A stretch of 45,170 nucleotides of DNA from Pseudomonas sp. ANT_H12B (GCF_008369325.1 NZ_VOBI01000029.1:1-45170); one strand, 5' to 3'; positions 1 to 9,381 are shown, counted from the stretch's first letter. Notes: generated by a model from the sequence alone, not told the origin. Made by a program: numbers and translations.

Positions 1-309
1 ACACCTCTTTTACACCGCTTTCGACCGAGAAGATCGAATCGTTAAAAGAGCCAAACAACCTCGCTCTTTCAACTCCTTCTGGGCTTCGATGACCTGAAGC
101 AACTCGCTGTCGAAAACTGCGTAACTCATTGTTTACCAAGGAGTTTTCCGTTTCGACTGCGCCGGAAGTGGGGCGAATTATAGACTTCCAGAATCTGCCG
201 TCAACCCTTAATTACGCCTTTCTATCAATAACTTGCAGAAAGCCGGAAAGCAGGCCGATTCCCTCTTATATAGGAGAGCAAAATCACTCCTGCTATATAG
301 AAGGAGCCT
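1..309. other. Left-edge region without a convincing gene
   Basis: No gene here is well supported. A minus-strand frame of 39 codons (129 down to 10, starting MSYAVFDSELLQ) looks protein-like but has no clear ribosome binding site. Short plus-strand frames enter from the window edge and stop within about 100 bases. Near the end lies an imperfect inverted repeat (267-299) with arms TATATAGGAG and CTCCTGCTATATA. It sits just past the stop of the minus-strand CoA-transferase and may be its transcript end, although there is no clear T-run. Confidence 0.4.
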
Positions 310-1530
310 TCAGAGCACCCCAGCCTCTTTGAAAGCAGCCACCGCATCAGGATCCAGACCCAATACCCGTTGCAGGACCTCCAACGTATGCTCACCCAAT
401 AAAGGAGGTGCATTGCGGTACTCCACAGGTGTCTCCGACAGACGAATCGGACTTGCCACCTGCGGCACCATTCCAGCCAAGGCATGGGGCAACTCGATCG
501 CCAACCCACGCGCCTTGACCTGAGGATCCGCAAACATCTGAGCCAGATCATTGATCGGCCCGCATGGCACACCAGCCTGCTCCAACTGTGTCACCCACTC
601 GGCAGTCGTCTTGAATACCGTCGCCTGGCGAATCAACGGAACCAGCACCGCCCGGTTTGCCACCCGCAGCTTGTTGGTTGCAAATCGCGGATCATCCGCC
701 CACTGGGGCTGACCAGCCACTTCAGCAAACTTGCGAAACTGCCCGTCATTACCCACGGTGAGGATGAAGTCTCCATCCGCCGTAGGAAAGTCCTGATAAG
801 GCACGATATTCGGATGAGCATTACCCAGGCGCTTCGGAGCATTGCCCGTAGTCAGATAGTTCATCGCCTGATTGGCCAGACAAGCCACTTGAACATCCAG
901 CAGTGCCATATCGATATGCTGACCGCCACCGTCATGATCCCGATGCGCAAGCGCCGCAAGGATCGCCACGGTCGAATAGAGCCCGGTCAAGATGTCCGTC
1001 AGCGCCACGCCGACTTTCACCGGCCCTGCGCCTTCGTCGCCTTCAGGTCGCCCAGTCAGACTCATCAAGCCGCCAAGCCCCTGGATCATGAAGTCATAAC
1101 CCGCACGCTTGGCGTAAGGACCGGTCTGACCAAACCCGGTGATCGAGCAATAGATCAGATTCGGATTGATTGCCTTCAGTGACCCGTAGTCCAGTCCGTA
1201 AGCCGCCAGACCACCGACCTTGAAATTCTCAATCAGGATGTCCGACTTGGCCGCCAAATCACGTACCAGCTTCTGCCCCTCCGGGCGCGTGAAGTCGATG
1301 GTCACCGATTGCTTGTTGCGATTGGCCGACAAGTAGTAGGCCGCCTCGCTGGTATTCTCGCCATAGGCGTCTTTAAGGAAGGGAGGCCCCCAGGCGCGCG
1401 TGTCATCGCCATTACCCGGGCGCTCGACCTTGATCACTTCAGCGCCAAGGTCCGCCAGGATCTGCCCGGCCCAAGGCCCGGCCAGCACTCGCGATAAATC
1501 CAGTACCCGTAGATGCGAAAGCGCGCCCAT
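310..1530 (-). CDS. gcdG: CaiB/BaiF family CoA-transferase, probable succinyl-CoA:glutarate CoA-transferase
   Basis: A 406-residue class III CoA-transferase. It probably activates glutarate to glutaryl-CoA using succinyl-CoA in the cytoplasm, in the lysine/glutarate degradation route. The N-terminus has the family signature LRVLDLSRVLAGPWAGQ, followed by ADLGAEVIKVE. The catalytic aspartate should be Asp179 in VGVALTDILTG, where it would form the acyl-enzyme anhydride. Length matches the family. It lies 13 bases downstream of the glutaryl-CoA dehydrogenase gene on the same strand, so the two form an operon read away from the LysR gene. The substrate is inferred from this neighbour; the family alone would also allow formyl-CoA- or carnitine-type transferases. 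Confidence 0.9.
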   Translation of the reverse strand: MGALSHLRVLDLSRVLAGPWAGQILADLGAEVIKVERPGNGDDTRAWGPPFLKDAYGENTSEAAYYLSANRNKQSVTIDFTRPEGQKLVRDLAAKSDILIENFKVGGLAAYGLDYGSLKAINPNLIYCSITGFGQTGPYAKRAGYDFMIQGLGGLMSLTGRPEGDEGAGPVKVGVALTDILTGLYSTVAILAALAHRDHDGGGQHIDMALLDVQVACLANQAMNYLTTGNAPKRLGNAHPNIVPYQDFPTADGDFILTVGNDGQFRKFAEVAGQPQWADDPRFATNKLRVANRAVLVPLIRQATVFKTTAEWVTQLEQAGVPCGPINDLAQMFADPQVKARGLAIELPHALAGMVPQVASPIRLSETPVEYRNAPPLLGEHTLEVLQRVLGLDPDAVAAFKEAGVL

Positions 1531-1543
1531 GGCCGTTCTCCTA

Positions 1544-2725
1544 TTAATAGAACGCCTGGATGCCGGTCTGCGCGCGACCGAGGATCAGCGCGTGGACGTC
1601 ATGCGTACCTTCATAAGTATTCACCACTTCCAGATTGACCAGGTGGCGAGCGACACCGAATTCATCGGAGATGCCGTTGCCACCCAACATGTCGCGAGCC
1701 ATGCGTGCAATGTCCAGAGACTTGCCGCAGGAGTTGCGCTTCATCATCGAAGTAATCTCGACGGCAGCCGTGCCTTCATCCTTCATACGACCCAGACGCA
1801 GGCAGCCTTGCAGCGCCATGGTGATTTCAGTCTGCATGTCGGCCAGTTTCTTCTGGATCAGCTGAGTGGCCGCCAATGGGCGACCGAACTGCTTGCGATC
1901 CAGGGTGTACTGGCGAGCGGTATGCCAGCAGAACTCGGCAGCACCCAGTGCCCCCCAGGAAATGCCATAACGTGCGGAGTTGAGGCAGGTGAACGGGCCT
2001 TTCAGACCCCGCACATCAGGGAAAATGTTTTCTTCAGGGACAAACACGTTGTCCATGACGATCTCGCCAGTGATCGACGCTCGCAGGCCGACCTTGCCGT
2101 GAATCGCCGGAGCGCTCAGACCTTTCCAGCCTTTCTCCAGAACGAATCCGCGAATGTCGCCCGCATCGTCTTTACCCCAAACCACGAACACATCGGCGAT
2201 CGGGCTGTTGGTGATCCACATTTTGCTGCCGGTGAGGCTGTAGCCGCCTTCCACTTTGCGTGCACGAGTAATCATCGCGCCCGGGTCGGAACCATGGTCA
2301 GGCTCGGTCAGACCAAAGCAACCGATCCATTCGCCCGAGGCCAGTTTCGGCAAGTATTTCTGCTTCTGGGCTTCGGTACCGAATTCGTTGATCGGCACCA
2401 TGACCAGCGACGACTGCACGCTCATCATCGAGCGATAACCGGAGTCGACACGCTCAACTTCACGGGCGATCAGACCGTAACTGACATAGTTGAGGCCGCT
2501 GCCACCGTACTGCTCAGGGATAGTGGCGCCCAACAGGCCCACTTCACCCATTTCGCGGAAGATCGCAGGATCTGTCTTCTCATGGCGGAAAGCTTCGAGA
2601 ACACGCGGCGCGAGCTTCTGCTGAGCGAACTGCGCAGCAGTGTCACGAATCATGCGTTCTTCTTCGGTGAGCTGTTGATCCAGCAGCAGGGGATCGATCC
2701 AGTTGAAGCTAGCTTTACCGCCCAT
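1544..2725 (-). CDS. gcdH: Glutaryl-CoA dehydrogenase
   Basis: A 393-residue FAD-dependent acyl-CoA dehydrogenase that oxidises and decarboxylates glutaryl-CoA to crotonyl-CoA, passing electrons to ETF. The N-terminal helical domain begins with FNWIDPLLLDQQLTEEE, typical of GcdH. The flavin/substrate region contains FGLTEPDHGSDPGAM and WITNSPIADVFVVWG. The catalytic base is Glu372 in NTYEGTHDVH near the C-terminus, and the arginine in MARDMLGGNGI is conserved in the family. It is the first gene of the gcdHG operon and diverges from the LysR-type gene at 2883. The start has a GAGGAC-type Shine-Dalgarno. Full length, no defects seen. Confidence 0.95.
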   Translation of the reverse strand: MGGKASFNWIDPLLLDQQLTEEERMIRDTAAQFAQQKLAPRVLEAFRHEKTDPAIFREMGEVGLLGATIPEQYGGSGLNYVSYGLIAREVERVDSGYRSMMSVQSSLVMVPINEFGTEAQKQKYLPKLASGEWIGCFGLTEPDHGSDPGAMITRARKVEGGYSLTGSKMWITNSPIADVFVVWGKDDAGDIRGFVLEKGWKGLSAPAIHGKVGLRASITGEIVMDNVFVPEENIFPDVRGLKGPFTCLNSARYGISWGALGAAEFCWHTARQYTLDRKQFGRPLAATQLIQKKLADMQTEITMALQGCLRLGRMKDEGTAAVEITSMMKRNSCGKSLDIARMARDMLGGNGISDEFGVARHLVNLEVVNTYEGTHDVHALILGRAQTGIQAFY

Positions 2726-2882
2726 GAGTGAGTCCTCTCGAATCGGGTCAAATAACGTGGGTTGATCCTAGGCCGGGTTCGGCGTCGCGGCAAACGAGGA
2801 TTTTGCATACTGTTGTGCTAATTTCTCACTCCGAAACGTCATGAAACTGGTTTTACGCAATGCATTAGTGAGGTTGACGTAC

Positions 2883-3782
2883 ATGCGCAGGAAGATACCC
2901 AGCACAACCGCCTTGATCAGCTTCGAAGCCGCAGCACGCCACGAGAGCTTTACCAAGGCGGCTCACGAACTTTCGTTGACCCAAGGGGCTATTTGCCGAC
3001 AGATCGCCAGCCTTGAGGAGTTCCTCGGCGTGGAACTGTTCCGACGCTCGCGCCGCGGGGTCAAATTGACGGAAGCCGGACTTTCCTACAGCCGTCGGGT
3101 AGCCACGCAGCTTGATGCGGTTGAGCGGGACACCTTGTCTGTGATGGGCCAGCAGGGCGCCAACGTCATCGAACTTGCCGTGGTTCCGACCTTCGGCACT
3201 CAATGGCTGCTGCCACGGCTCAAGGACTTCCAGCAAAAACACCCGGAAGTGACGGTTAACCTCACCAACCGTACGCGACCCTTCCTCTTTGCCGACACCG
3301 ACTTCGATGCTGCTATCTACTTCGGTGACGCGGACTGGTCAGGTACCGAATCCCACAGACTGATGGGCGAAAATCCGATGCCGGTGTGCAGCCCCAGCCT
3401 ACTGGGGAAAAAGACGCATCTGACGCCCGGTGAAATCGCCGAACTATCCCTCCTACAACAGACCACCCGCCCTTATGCCTGGCGCCAATGGTTCAACTCC
3501 CAGAACCTTAATATTCCGCGAGACATGACAGGACCGCGCTACGAGCTATTCTCCATGCTTGCCCAAGCGGCCATGCACGACATGGGTATTGCACTGATTC
3601 CGCCGTTTTTGATTCAACGTGAACTGGCCGAGAGGCGCCTGGTGATCGCCAATCCCCAAGCACTCTCCAGCATCAAGGCGTATTACCTGATGATTCCCGA
3701 GCGAAAGGTCGAATCGGCGTCTTTAAAGGCATTTCGCGATTGGTTGGTCAATCAGGCACAAAGCTACAACCTAGAAGGATAA
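2883..3782 (+). CDS. gcdR: LysR-family regulator of the glutarate operon
   Basis: A 299-residue LysR-type transcription regulator. The N-terminal winged helix-turn-helix spans about residues 8-65, with the recognition region FTKAAHELSLTQGAICRQI followed by LEEFLGVELFRR. The remainder is the periplasmic-binding-protein-like effector domain. I chose ATG 2883 (MRRKIPSTTALISF) over the upstream in-frame ATG at 2841 because it gives the normal LysR N-terminus and has a GAGGT-type site about 10 bases upstream. It is divergent from gcdH across roughly 157 bases, the standard arrangement for a LysR activator responding to the pathway substrate, probably glutarate or glutaryl-CoA. Target and effector are inferred from position. 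Confidence 0.88.
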   Translation: MRRKIPSTTALISFEAAARHESFTKAAHELSLTQGAICRQIASLEEFLGVELFRRSRRGVKLTEAGLSYSRRVATQLDAVERDTLSVMGQQGANVIELAVVPTFGTQWLLPRLKDFQQKHPEVTVNLTNRTRPFLFADTDFDAAIYFGDADWSGTESHRLMGENPMPVCSPSLLGKKTHLTPGEIAELSLLQQTTRPYAWRQWFNSQNLNIPRDMTGPRYELFSMLAQAAMHDMGIALIPPFLIQRELAERRLVIANPQALSSIKAYYLMIPERKVESASLKAFRDWLVNQAQSYNLEG

Positions 3783-4217
3783 AGGCTTTGACCAACTATC
3801 TGACCTCGTAGTCAGAAAAACCAAAGACCTACAGATATAAATATTTGTCGCATTTTGCAAACTGTACGAAAAAGCAGTACAAACGTCCCAGAAGTGCCTG
3901 ACTACGTGGCCTTGAGCCTTCATTTGCAGGAGATATCTCCTCATTCACGGTAGCGATGTGCAAATTTGTTCAATTTCCACCTGACCCCTTACAAGACACA
4001 GCCTGCAAGGGATTGAACCGGCCAGTTGCGACATTCGGTCACGGGGTGACTTGTAGTTAATTTTCCGTCACCCGTCATAATCCCTTGAAGGGCACTAAGT
4101 TCGCCTGCAAAATGCCGCGCCCCGCCCTGATTTGGCGGGATCGTGCTGATCGGCCGCCCCAGTTGCACCATCCGAAGTGCCTGGGTTTACTCAATAAGAT
4201 CACGCAGGAGATTTGAC
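3783..4217. promoter_or_regulatory. Leader/promoter region upstream of pntAA
   Basis: This 435-base stretch holds no gene. It contains an imperfect dyad at 3859-3883, with AAACTGTAC facing GCAGTACAAA across a short spacer; related GTACAG sites recur near 8860-9030. A second dyad has CGGGGTGAC at 4042-4050 and GTCACCCG at 4067-4074. It overlaps TTGTAG (4051-4056) and is followed by CATAAT (4076-4081), a weak sigma70-like pair with a long 19-base spacer. A CAGGAG ribosome binding site (4205-4210) precedes the GTG start of pntAA. Promoter and operator roles are inference. Confidence 0.4.
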
Positions 4218-5339
4218 GTGCACATTGGTGTTCCTCTCGAAACCCAGACGGGTGAAACACGGGTTGCTGCAACCCCGGAAACCATCAAGAAGCTGATCGG
4301 CCAGGGTCATAAGGTCACTGTGCAAAGCGGCGCCGGCATTAATGCCAGCGTTGTCGACAGTGCCTATGAAGCGGCAGGCGCAACCATTGGCAGCGCCAAC
4401 GATGCGTTTGGTGCCGAGCTGATTCTCAAGGTGGTCGCACCCAGCGACAGCGAGCTGGCTCTGATCAAGAGCGGCGCCGTTGTAGTGGGCATGCTCAACC
4501 CGTTCAGCAATGAAACCATTGCCAAGCTGGCTGAGTGCGGTATTACCGCGTTTGCGCTGGAAGCCGCACCGCGCACCTCCCGCGCCCAGAGCCTGGACGT
4601 GCTGTCGTCACAGGCGAACATCGCCGGCTATAAAGCTGTGCTGCTGGCCGCGCACCACTATCCGCGCTTCATGCCAATGCTGATGACCGCCGCGGGTACC
4701 GTGAAAGCGGCGCGTGTGCTGATTCTTGGCGCCGGCGTAGCCGGTTTGCAGGCGATCGCCACGGCGAAACGTCTGGGGGCAGTTATCGAAGCATCTGACG
4801 TACGTCCTGCGGTAAAAGAGCAGATTGAGTCCCTCGGCGCCAAGTTCGTCGACGTACCGTACGAAACCGATGAAGAGCGCGAATGCGCCGTCGGTGTCGG
4901 CGGTTACGCGCGACCAATGCCAGCCAGCTGGATGCAACGTCAGGCCTTGGCCGTGCACGAACGCGCCAAGCAGGCCGACATTGTCATCACCACTGCACTG
5001 ATTCCGGGCCGCAAGGCGCCGACGTTGTTAAGCGCGGAAACCGTGGCGCAGATGAAACCAGGCTCGGTGGTCATCGACCTCGCGGCAGCCCAGGGCGGCA
5101 ACTGCCCGCTGACCGTGGCTGATCAGGTCGTCGTCGAAAATGGCGTGACCATCTGCGGCCCGACCAATCTGGCCGGCGCAGTCGCTGCAGATGCGTCGGC
5201 ACTGTACGCCCGCAACCTGCTGGACTTCCTGAAGCTGGTCTTCAACAAAGAAGGCCAGTTCGAAGTGAACCTAGAAGACGACATCGTCGCCGCGTGCCTG
5301 ATGTGCCGCGACGGCCAAGTCATCCGCAAAAACGCCTAA
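4218..5339 (+). CDS. pntAA: NAD(P) transhydrogenase subunit alpha part 1
   Basis: A 373-residue soluble dI domain of the proton-translocating transhydrogenase. It binds NAD(H) and exchanges hydride with the NADP(H) domain of PntB, coupled to proton entry, mainly to make NADPH. It opens with MHIGVPLETQTGETRVAATP, typical of the alanine dehydrogenase/PntA N-terminal domain. The Rossmann motif LILGAGVAGLQAIATAKRLG lies mid-protein. I chose GTG 4218 because CAGGAG lies 7 bases upstream and it gives the canonical N-terminus; an upstream in-frame start at 4143 adds a tail not found in the family. It is the first gene of a three-gene operon and lacks the membrane segments fused to it in E. coli PntA. 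Confidence 0.95.
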   Translation: MHIGVPLETQTGETRVAATPETIKKLIGQGHKVTVQSGAGINASVVDSAYEAAGATIGSANDAFGAELILKVVAPSDSELALIKSGAVVVGMLNPFSNETIAKLAECGITAFALEAAPRTSRAQSLDVLSSQANIAGYKAVLLAAHHYPRFMPMLMTAAGTVKAARVLILGAGVAGLQAIATAKRLGAVIEASDVRPAVKEQIESLGAKFVDVPYETDEERECAVGVGGYARPMPASWMQRQALAVHERAKQADIVITTALIPGRKAPTLLSAETVAQMKPGSVVIDLAAAQGGNCPLTVADQVVVENGVTICGPTNLAGAVAADASALYARNLLDFLKLVFNKEGQFEVNLEDDIVAACLMCRDGQVIRKNA

Positions 5340-5354
5340 GCAGGGATTCAGACG

Positions 5355-5678
5355 ATGGAAGAGCTTATCTCCCCCGGTATCTACAACCTGATCATCTTCG
5401 TGCTGGCGATTTATGTCGGTTATCACGTGGTCTGGAACGTTACACCTGCACTGCACACGCCGTTGATGGCGGTGACCAACGCGATCTCGGCAATCGTGAT
5501 CGTCGGCGCCATGCTGGCGGCGGCTTTGACCGTGACGCCACTGGGCAAGACCATGGGCACCCTGGCGGTGGCTCTGGCGGCAGTGAACGTATTTGGTGGC
5601 TTCCTGGTTACCCGCAGGATGCTTGAGATGTTCAAGAAAAAAGCCCCGAAAGCCGTAAAAGAAGAGGCGCCTAAGTAA
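5355..5678 (+). CDS. pntAB: NAD(P) transhydrogenase subunit alpha part 2
   Basis: A 107-residue inner-membrane subunit supplying the alpha part of the proton channel domain (dII). Three hydrophobic helices are visible: about 9-30 (YNLIIFVLAIYVGYHVVW), 36-60 and 65-88. The tail is lysine-rich (FKKKAPKAVKEEAPK) and cytoplasmic in type. It follows pntAA by 15 bases and its TAA stop shares one base with the ATG of pntB, so the three are translationally coupled. Split PntAA/PntAB is normal for pseudomonads. Confidence 0.94.
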   Translation: MEELISPGIYNLIIFVLAIYVGYHVVWNVTPALHTPLMAVTNAISAIVIVGAMLAAALTVTPLGKTMGTLAVALAAVNVFGGFLVTRRMLEMFKKKAPKAVKEEAPK

Positions 5679-7114
5679 TGAGCATGAACCTTGTAACGAC
5701 GCTCTACTTGATCGCGTCGATCTGCTTCATCCAGGCTCTCAAGGGCCTGTCGCACCCGACCACGTCGCGGCGCGGCAACGTATACGGCATGCTCGGCATG
5801 GCGTTGGCGATCCTCACCACCGTCGGCCTCATCTATAAGCTGGGCGCTGAGCTGGCCACGGCTGGCATTGGCTACGTCATCGTCGGTCTGTTGGTTGGCG
5901 GCACCGCCGGTTCGATCATGGCCAAGCGTGTCGAAATGACCAAGATGCCAGAACTGGTCGCCTTCATGCACAGCATGATCGGGATGGCTGCGGTGTTTAT
6001 TGCCATCGCTGCTGTCGTTGAGCCGCAATCGCTGGGTATCGTCAAGCAACTGGGCGACGCGATTCCAGCGGGCAACCGTCTGGAGCTGTTCCTCGGCGCT
6101 GCGATCGGTGCGATCACCTTCTCCGGTTCGGTGATCGCTTTCGGCAAGCTCTCGGGCAAGTACAAGTTTCGCCTCTTCCAGGGCGCACCGGTACAGTTCG
6201 GCGGCCAGCACAAACTGAACCTGGTGTTGGGTCTGGCGACGCTGGCTCTGGGTATCACTTTCATGCTGACCGGCAACCTCAGCGCCTTCGCCCTAATGCT
6301 GGCCCTGGCCTTCGTGCTGGGTGTGCTGATCATCATCCCGATCGGCGGTGCCGACATGCCGGTGGTTGTGTCGATGCTCAACAGCTACTCCGGCTGGGCA
6401 GCGGCAGGTATCGGTTTCTCGCTGAACAACTCGATGCTGATCATCGCGGGCTCCCTGGTGGGTTCGTCCGGTGCGATCCTCTCGTACATCATGTGCAAGG
6501 CGATGAACCGTTCGTTCTTCAACGTATTGCTCGGTGGTTTCGGCAACACAACAGACGCGGCAGGCCCTGCTGGCTCGAAAGAAGCCCGTCCGGTGAAATC
6601 CGGTTCGGCTGACGATGCGACGTTCCTGCTGACCAACGCCGACACCGTGATCATTGTTCCGGGTTATGGCCTGGCGGTGGCACGCGCCCAACACTCACTG
6701 ATGGAGCTGGCGGAGAAGCTGACTCACCGGGGAGTCACTGTGAAGTTTGCGATCCACCCGGTCGCCGGTCGGATGCCAGGGCACATGAACGTCCTGCTGG
6801 CCGAAGCCGAAGTGCCTTACGAGCAAGTGTTCGAGATGGATGACATCAACTCCGAGTTCGGCCAGGCCGACGTGGTGCTGGTGCTCGGCGCCAACGACGT
6901 GGTCAACCCGGCCGCGAAGAACGACCCGAAATCGCCGATTGCCGGCATGCCGATCCTCGAGGCTTATAAAGCCAAGACCGTGATCGTCAACAAGCGCTCG
7001 ATGGCCAGTGGCTATGCCGGTCTGGACAACGAACTGTTCTACCTGGACAAAACCATGATGGTCTTCGGGGACGCCAAGAAAGTTATCGAAGACATGGTCA
7101 AAGCCATCGAGTAA
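5678..7114 (+). CDS. pntB: NAD(P) transhydrogenase subunit beta
   Basis: A 478-residue membrane subunit. Residues 1 to about 275 form the remaining helices of the proton channel. The C-terminal part from about residue 300 is the NADP(H)-binding dIII domain, with IIVPGYGLAVARAQH as the nucleotide-binding loop and VVLVLGANDVVNPAA further on. Length matches the family. The start overlaps the pntAB stop by one base, and a strong hairpin terminator follows 22 bases after the stop, closing the pnt operon. Confidence 0.96.
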   Translation: MSMNLVTTLYLIASICFIQALKGLSHPTTSRRGNVYGMLGMALAILTTVGLIYKLGAELATAGIGYVIVGLLVGGTAGSIMAKRVEMTKMPELVAFMHSMIGMAAVFIAIAAVVEPQSLGIVKQLGDAIPAGNRLELFLGAAIGAITFSGSVIAFGKLSGKYKFRLFQGAPVQFGGQHKLNLVLGLATLALGITFMLTGNLSAFALMLALAFVLGVLIIIPIGGADMPVVVSMLNSYSGWAAAGIGFSLNNSMLIIAGSLVGSSGAILSYIMCKAMNRSFFNVLLGGFGNTTDAAGPAGSKEARPVKSGSADDATFLLTNADTVIIVPGYGLAVARAQHSLMELAEKLTHRGVTVKFAIHPVAGRMPGHMNVLLAEAEVPYEQVFEMDDINSEFGQADVVLVLGANDVVNPAAKNDPKSPIAGMPILEAYKAKTVIVNKRSMASGYAGLDNELFYLDKTMMVFGDAKKVIEDMVKAIE

Positions 7115-7136
7115 AACCTGCTCCAGCGCAATACCC

Positions 7137-7169
7137 AAAACCTCAGCCTTTAGTAGGCTGGGGTTTTTT
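7137..7169 (+). terminator. Rho-independent terminator of the pnt operon
   Basis: The arms are AAAACCTCAGCC and GGCTGGGGTTTT with loop TTTAGTA, ending in six T residues. It lies 22 bases after the pntB stop. Confidence 0.9.
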
Positions 7170-7294
7170 ATTGTCAGTCAAAACCCGACCAAAGGCTCTA
7201 AATCAGGGGTCTGCATTCGACCATGGTAGCGGGAGGAATTTTTTTGAAATCACTAGACTGCGTACCTTGCTTCCGTTGCCCGAGATAACAATCC

Positions 7295-8788
7295 ATGTAC
7301 CGTGATCGTATTCGCTTGCCTTCGTTGTTGGATAAGGTGATGAGCGCCGCTGACGCTGCCGCTCTGATTGAGGACGGCATGACCGTCGGCATGAGCGGTT
7401 TCACCCGCGCCGGCGAAGCCAAAGCCGTGCCCCACGCATTGGCCGAACGCGCCAAAATCACCCCGCTGAAAATCACCCTGATGACCGGCGCAAGCCTGGG
7501 CAACGACCTTGATAAACAACTCACCGAAGCCGGCGTACTGTCGCGGCGCATGCCGTTCCAGGTCGACAGCACCCTGCGCAAGGCGATTAACGCTGGCGAA
7601 GTCATGTTCATCGACCAGCATTTGTCGGAAACCGTGGAGTCGCTGCGCAACCAGCAACTCAAGCTGCCGGACATCGCGGTTATCGAAGCTGTAGCGATCA
7701 CCGAGCAGGGCCACATCGTACCGACCACCTCGGTAGGCAACTCGGCCAGTTTCGCGATTTTCGCCAAACAGGTGATCGTCGAGATCAACCTGGCGCACAA
7801 CCCGAATCTTGAAGGGCTGCACGACATCTATATCCCGACTTACCGCCCGACCCGCACACCGATTCCACTGGTGAAGGTCGATGATCGCATCGGCAGCAGT
7901 GCCATCCCGATCCCGCCGGAAAAGATCGTCGCGATCGTGATTACCAATCAATCCGACTCGCCGTCCACCGTGTTGCCGCCGGACGTTGATACTCAGGCCA
8001 TCGCCGATCACCTGATCGACTTCTTCAAGCAGGAAGTGGCCGCCGGGCGCATGACCAACAAGCTCGGTCCGCTGCAAGCCGGTATCGGTACCATCGCCAA
8101 CTCGGTGATGTGCGGCCTGATCGATTCGCCCTTCGAAGACCTGACGATGTACTCCGAGGTGCTTCAGGATTCGACCTTCGACCTGATCGACGCCGGCAAG
8201 CTGAGCTTTGCTTCTGGCAGTTCAATCACTTTGTCGAGCCGTCGCAATACCGATGTTTTTGGCAACCTTGAGCATTACAAGGACAAACTGGTGCTGCGCC
8301 CTCAGGAAATTACCAACCATCCCGAAGTGGTCCGCCGCCTGGGCATCATCGGCATCAACACCGCGCTAGAGTTCGACCTGTACGGCAACGTCAATTCCAC
8401 CCACGTCTGCGGCACGCGGATGATGAACGGTATCGGAGGGTCGGGCGACTTTGCGCGCAATGCGCATTTGGCGGTTTTCGTGACCAAGTCGATCGCCAAG
8501 GGCGGCGCGATCTCCAGCGTGGTGCCGATGGTCAGCCATGTCGACCACACCGAGCATGATGTGGACATCCTCGTCACCGAGATCGGTCTGGCCGACCTGC
8601 GTGGTCTGGCGCCGCGAGAGCGGGCTCGAGTCATCATCGACAACTGCGTGCACCCGGACTATCGCCAAGCCCTGGATGACTACTTCACCGCCGCTTGCGC
8701 AATTGGCGGACACACACCGCATATCCTGCGTGATGCCTTGAGTTGGCACATCAACCTGGAGGAGACCGGGCGAATGATCGCGGTGTAA
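7295..8788 (+). CDS. Acetyl-CoA hydrolase/transferase family protein, probable acyl-CoA:carboxylate CoA-transferase
   Basis: A 497-residue class I CoA-transferase of the acetyl-CoA hydrolase family (Cat1/ScpC/AarC type). It would move CoA between acetyl-, propionyl- or succinyl-CoA and a free carboxylate in the cytoplasm. Landmarks are GMTVGMSGFTRAGEAKAVP near the N-terminus and GPLQAGIGTIANSVM. The catalytic glutamate should be Glu288 in TMYSEVLQDST. The glycine-rich loop MNGIGGSGDFARNA follows about 100 residues later. Length is right for the family. It stands alone, 125 bases after the pnt terminator. Which acids it uses cannot be told from sequence; succinate:acetate or succinate:propionate exchange is likely. 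Confidence 0.88.
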   Translation: MYRDRIRLPSLLDKVMSAADAAALIEDGMTVGMSGFTRAGEAKAVPHALAERAKITPLKITLMTGASLGNDLDKQLTEAGVLSRRMPFQVDSTLRKAINAGEVMFIDQHLSETVESLRNQQLKLPDIAVIEAVAITEQGHIVPTTSVGNSASFAIFAKQVIVEINLAHNPNLEGLHDIYIPTYRPTRTPIPLVKVDDRIGSSAIPIPPEKIVAIVITNQSDSPSTVLPPDVDTQAIADHLIDFFKQEVAAGRMTNKLGPLQAGIGTIANSVMCGLIDSPFEDLTMYSEVLQDSTFDLIDAGKLSFASGSSITLSSRRNTDVFGNLEHYKDKLVLRPQEITNHPEVVRRLGIIGINTALEFDLYGNVNSTHVCGTRMMNGIGGSGDFARNAHLAVFVTKSIAKGGAISSVVPMVSHVDHTEHDVDILVTEIGLADLRGLAPRERARVIIDNCVHPDYRQALDDYFTAACAIGGHTPHILRDALSWHINLEETGRMIAV

Positions 8789-9107
8789 TTGGTACAGATA
8801 GCAGCTGACGCAAACACAGTTTCGTCAGCTTGCTATTGCCAGACCCAAACCTGAACAAAACTGTACTGCTGTACCGGTCGTCTCCTACCGTAATCTCCTA
8901 CTCCTTTAACCAAATTGATCAAAATTGCACCGTATTAGTGCGAACAAGTACAGTTGCCTCAATTTCGACCAGTACACCACCATTTAACAGTTAACTGGTC
9001 CCTCACAATACAGGTGAACTGTATCTACAGAGACTAGCCAAACGAGAGGATCATTGGCATCAGTTAAACCACTACCTAATCCCGCCACAAGCGGAAGGAT
9101 GTCAACC
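8789..9107. promoter_or_regulatory. Intergenic region with clustered GTACAG-type sites
   Basis: No gene is seen in these 319 bases. Several related sequences occur: GGTACAGATAG (8791), AAAACTGTACTGCTGTACCGG cut at its start (8858-8877), AAGTACAGTT (8946-8955), GACCAGTACACC (8967-8978) and AACTGTATCTACAG (9017-9030). They lie upstream of the DUF1127 gene at 9108 and look like binding sites for one regulator. A related copy (AACTGAACCAGTACAATTT, about 9486-9504) precedes the second DUF1127 gene. The regulator is unknown; a GntR/MocR-type protein is a guess. Confidence 0.4.
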
Positions 9108-9323
9108 ATGGAACGTACACTCAGTTCCGAGCTGTTTTTCGAAGACAACGCTGTTAAAACCCAGGCTTCCACGCCTTTTCGCGTTCTCGCCAACCTGATG
9201 TTGTGGCAGCGCCGCATCTCCAGCCGCCATCAACTGGCTCGCCTGGATTCGCGTCTGCTGGCTGACGCCGGGATTAGCGAAGCACAACGCTACGAAGAGC
9301 TGAGCAAGCCGTTCTGGCGCTAA
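9108..9323 (+). CDS. DUF1127 domain protein
   Basis: A 71-residue basic protein. The C-terminal half matches the short DUF1127 motif: an arginine-rich helix (LMLWQRRISSRHQLARLD) followed by SRLLADAGISEAQRYEEL, ending in KPFWR. Small DUF1127 proteins of other bacteria have been linked to RNA turnover and phosphate/carbon adaptation, but this one is uncharacterised. I chose ATG 9108 because GGAAGG lies about 9 bases upstream; in-frame starts at 9054 and 9099 have poorer sites. A strong terminator follows, so it is probably transcribed alone. Confidence 0.8.
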   Translation: MERTLSSELFFEDNAVKTQASTPFRVLANLMLWQRRISSRHQLARLDSRLLADAGISEAQRYEELSKPFWR

Positions 9324-9381
9324 GTAGCGTCGCTGGCTCTGACCTGCAGGGTCCACCGCCAGCAACCCGAATTGAACAAAC

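Noticed and set aside
1..20. ACACCTCTT at the window start also occurs in the IS left end near 45070
   Set aside because: Only nine bases match and the flanking bases differ; likely chance.
1400..2731. Plus-strand open frame of 443 codons opposite gcdH
   Set aside because: It is the complement of the strongly supported gcdH gene, with His/Gln-rich unnatural composition.
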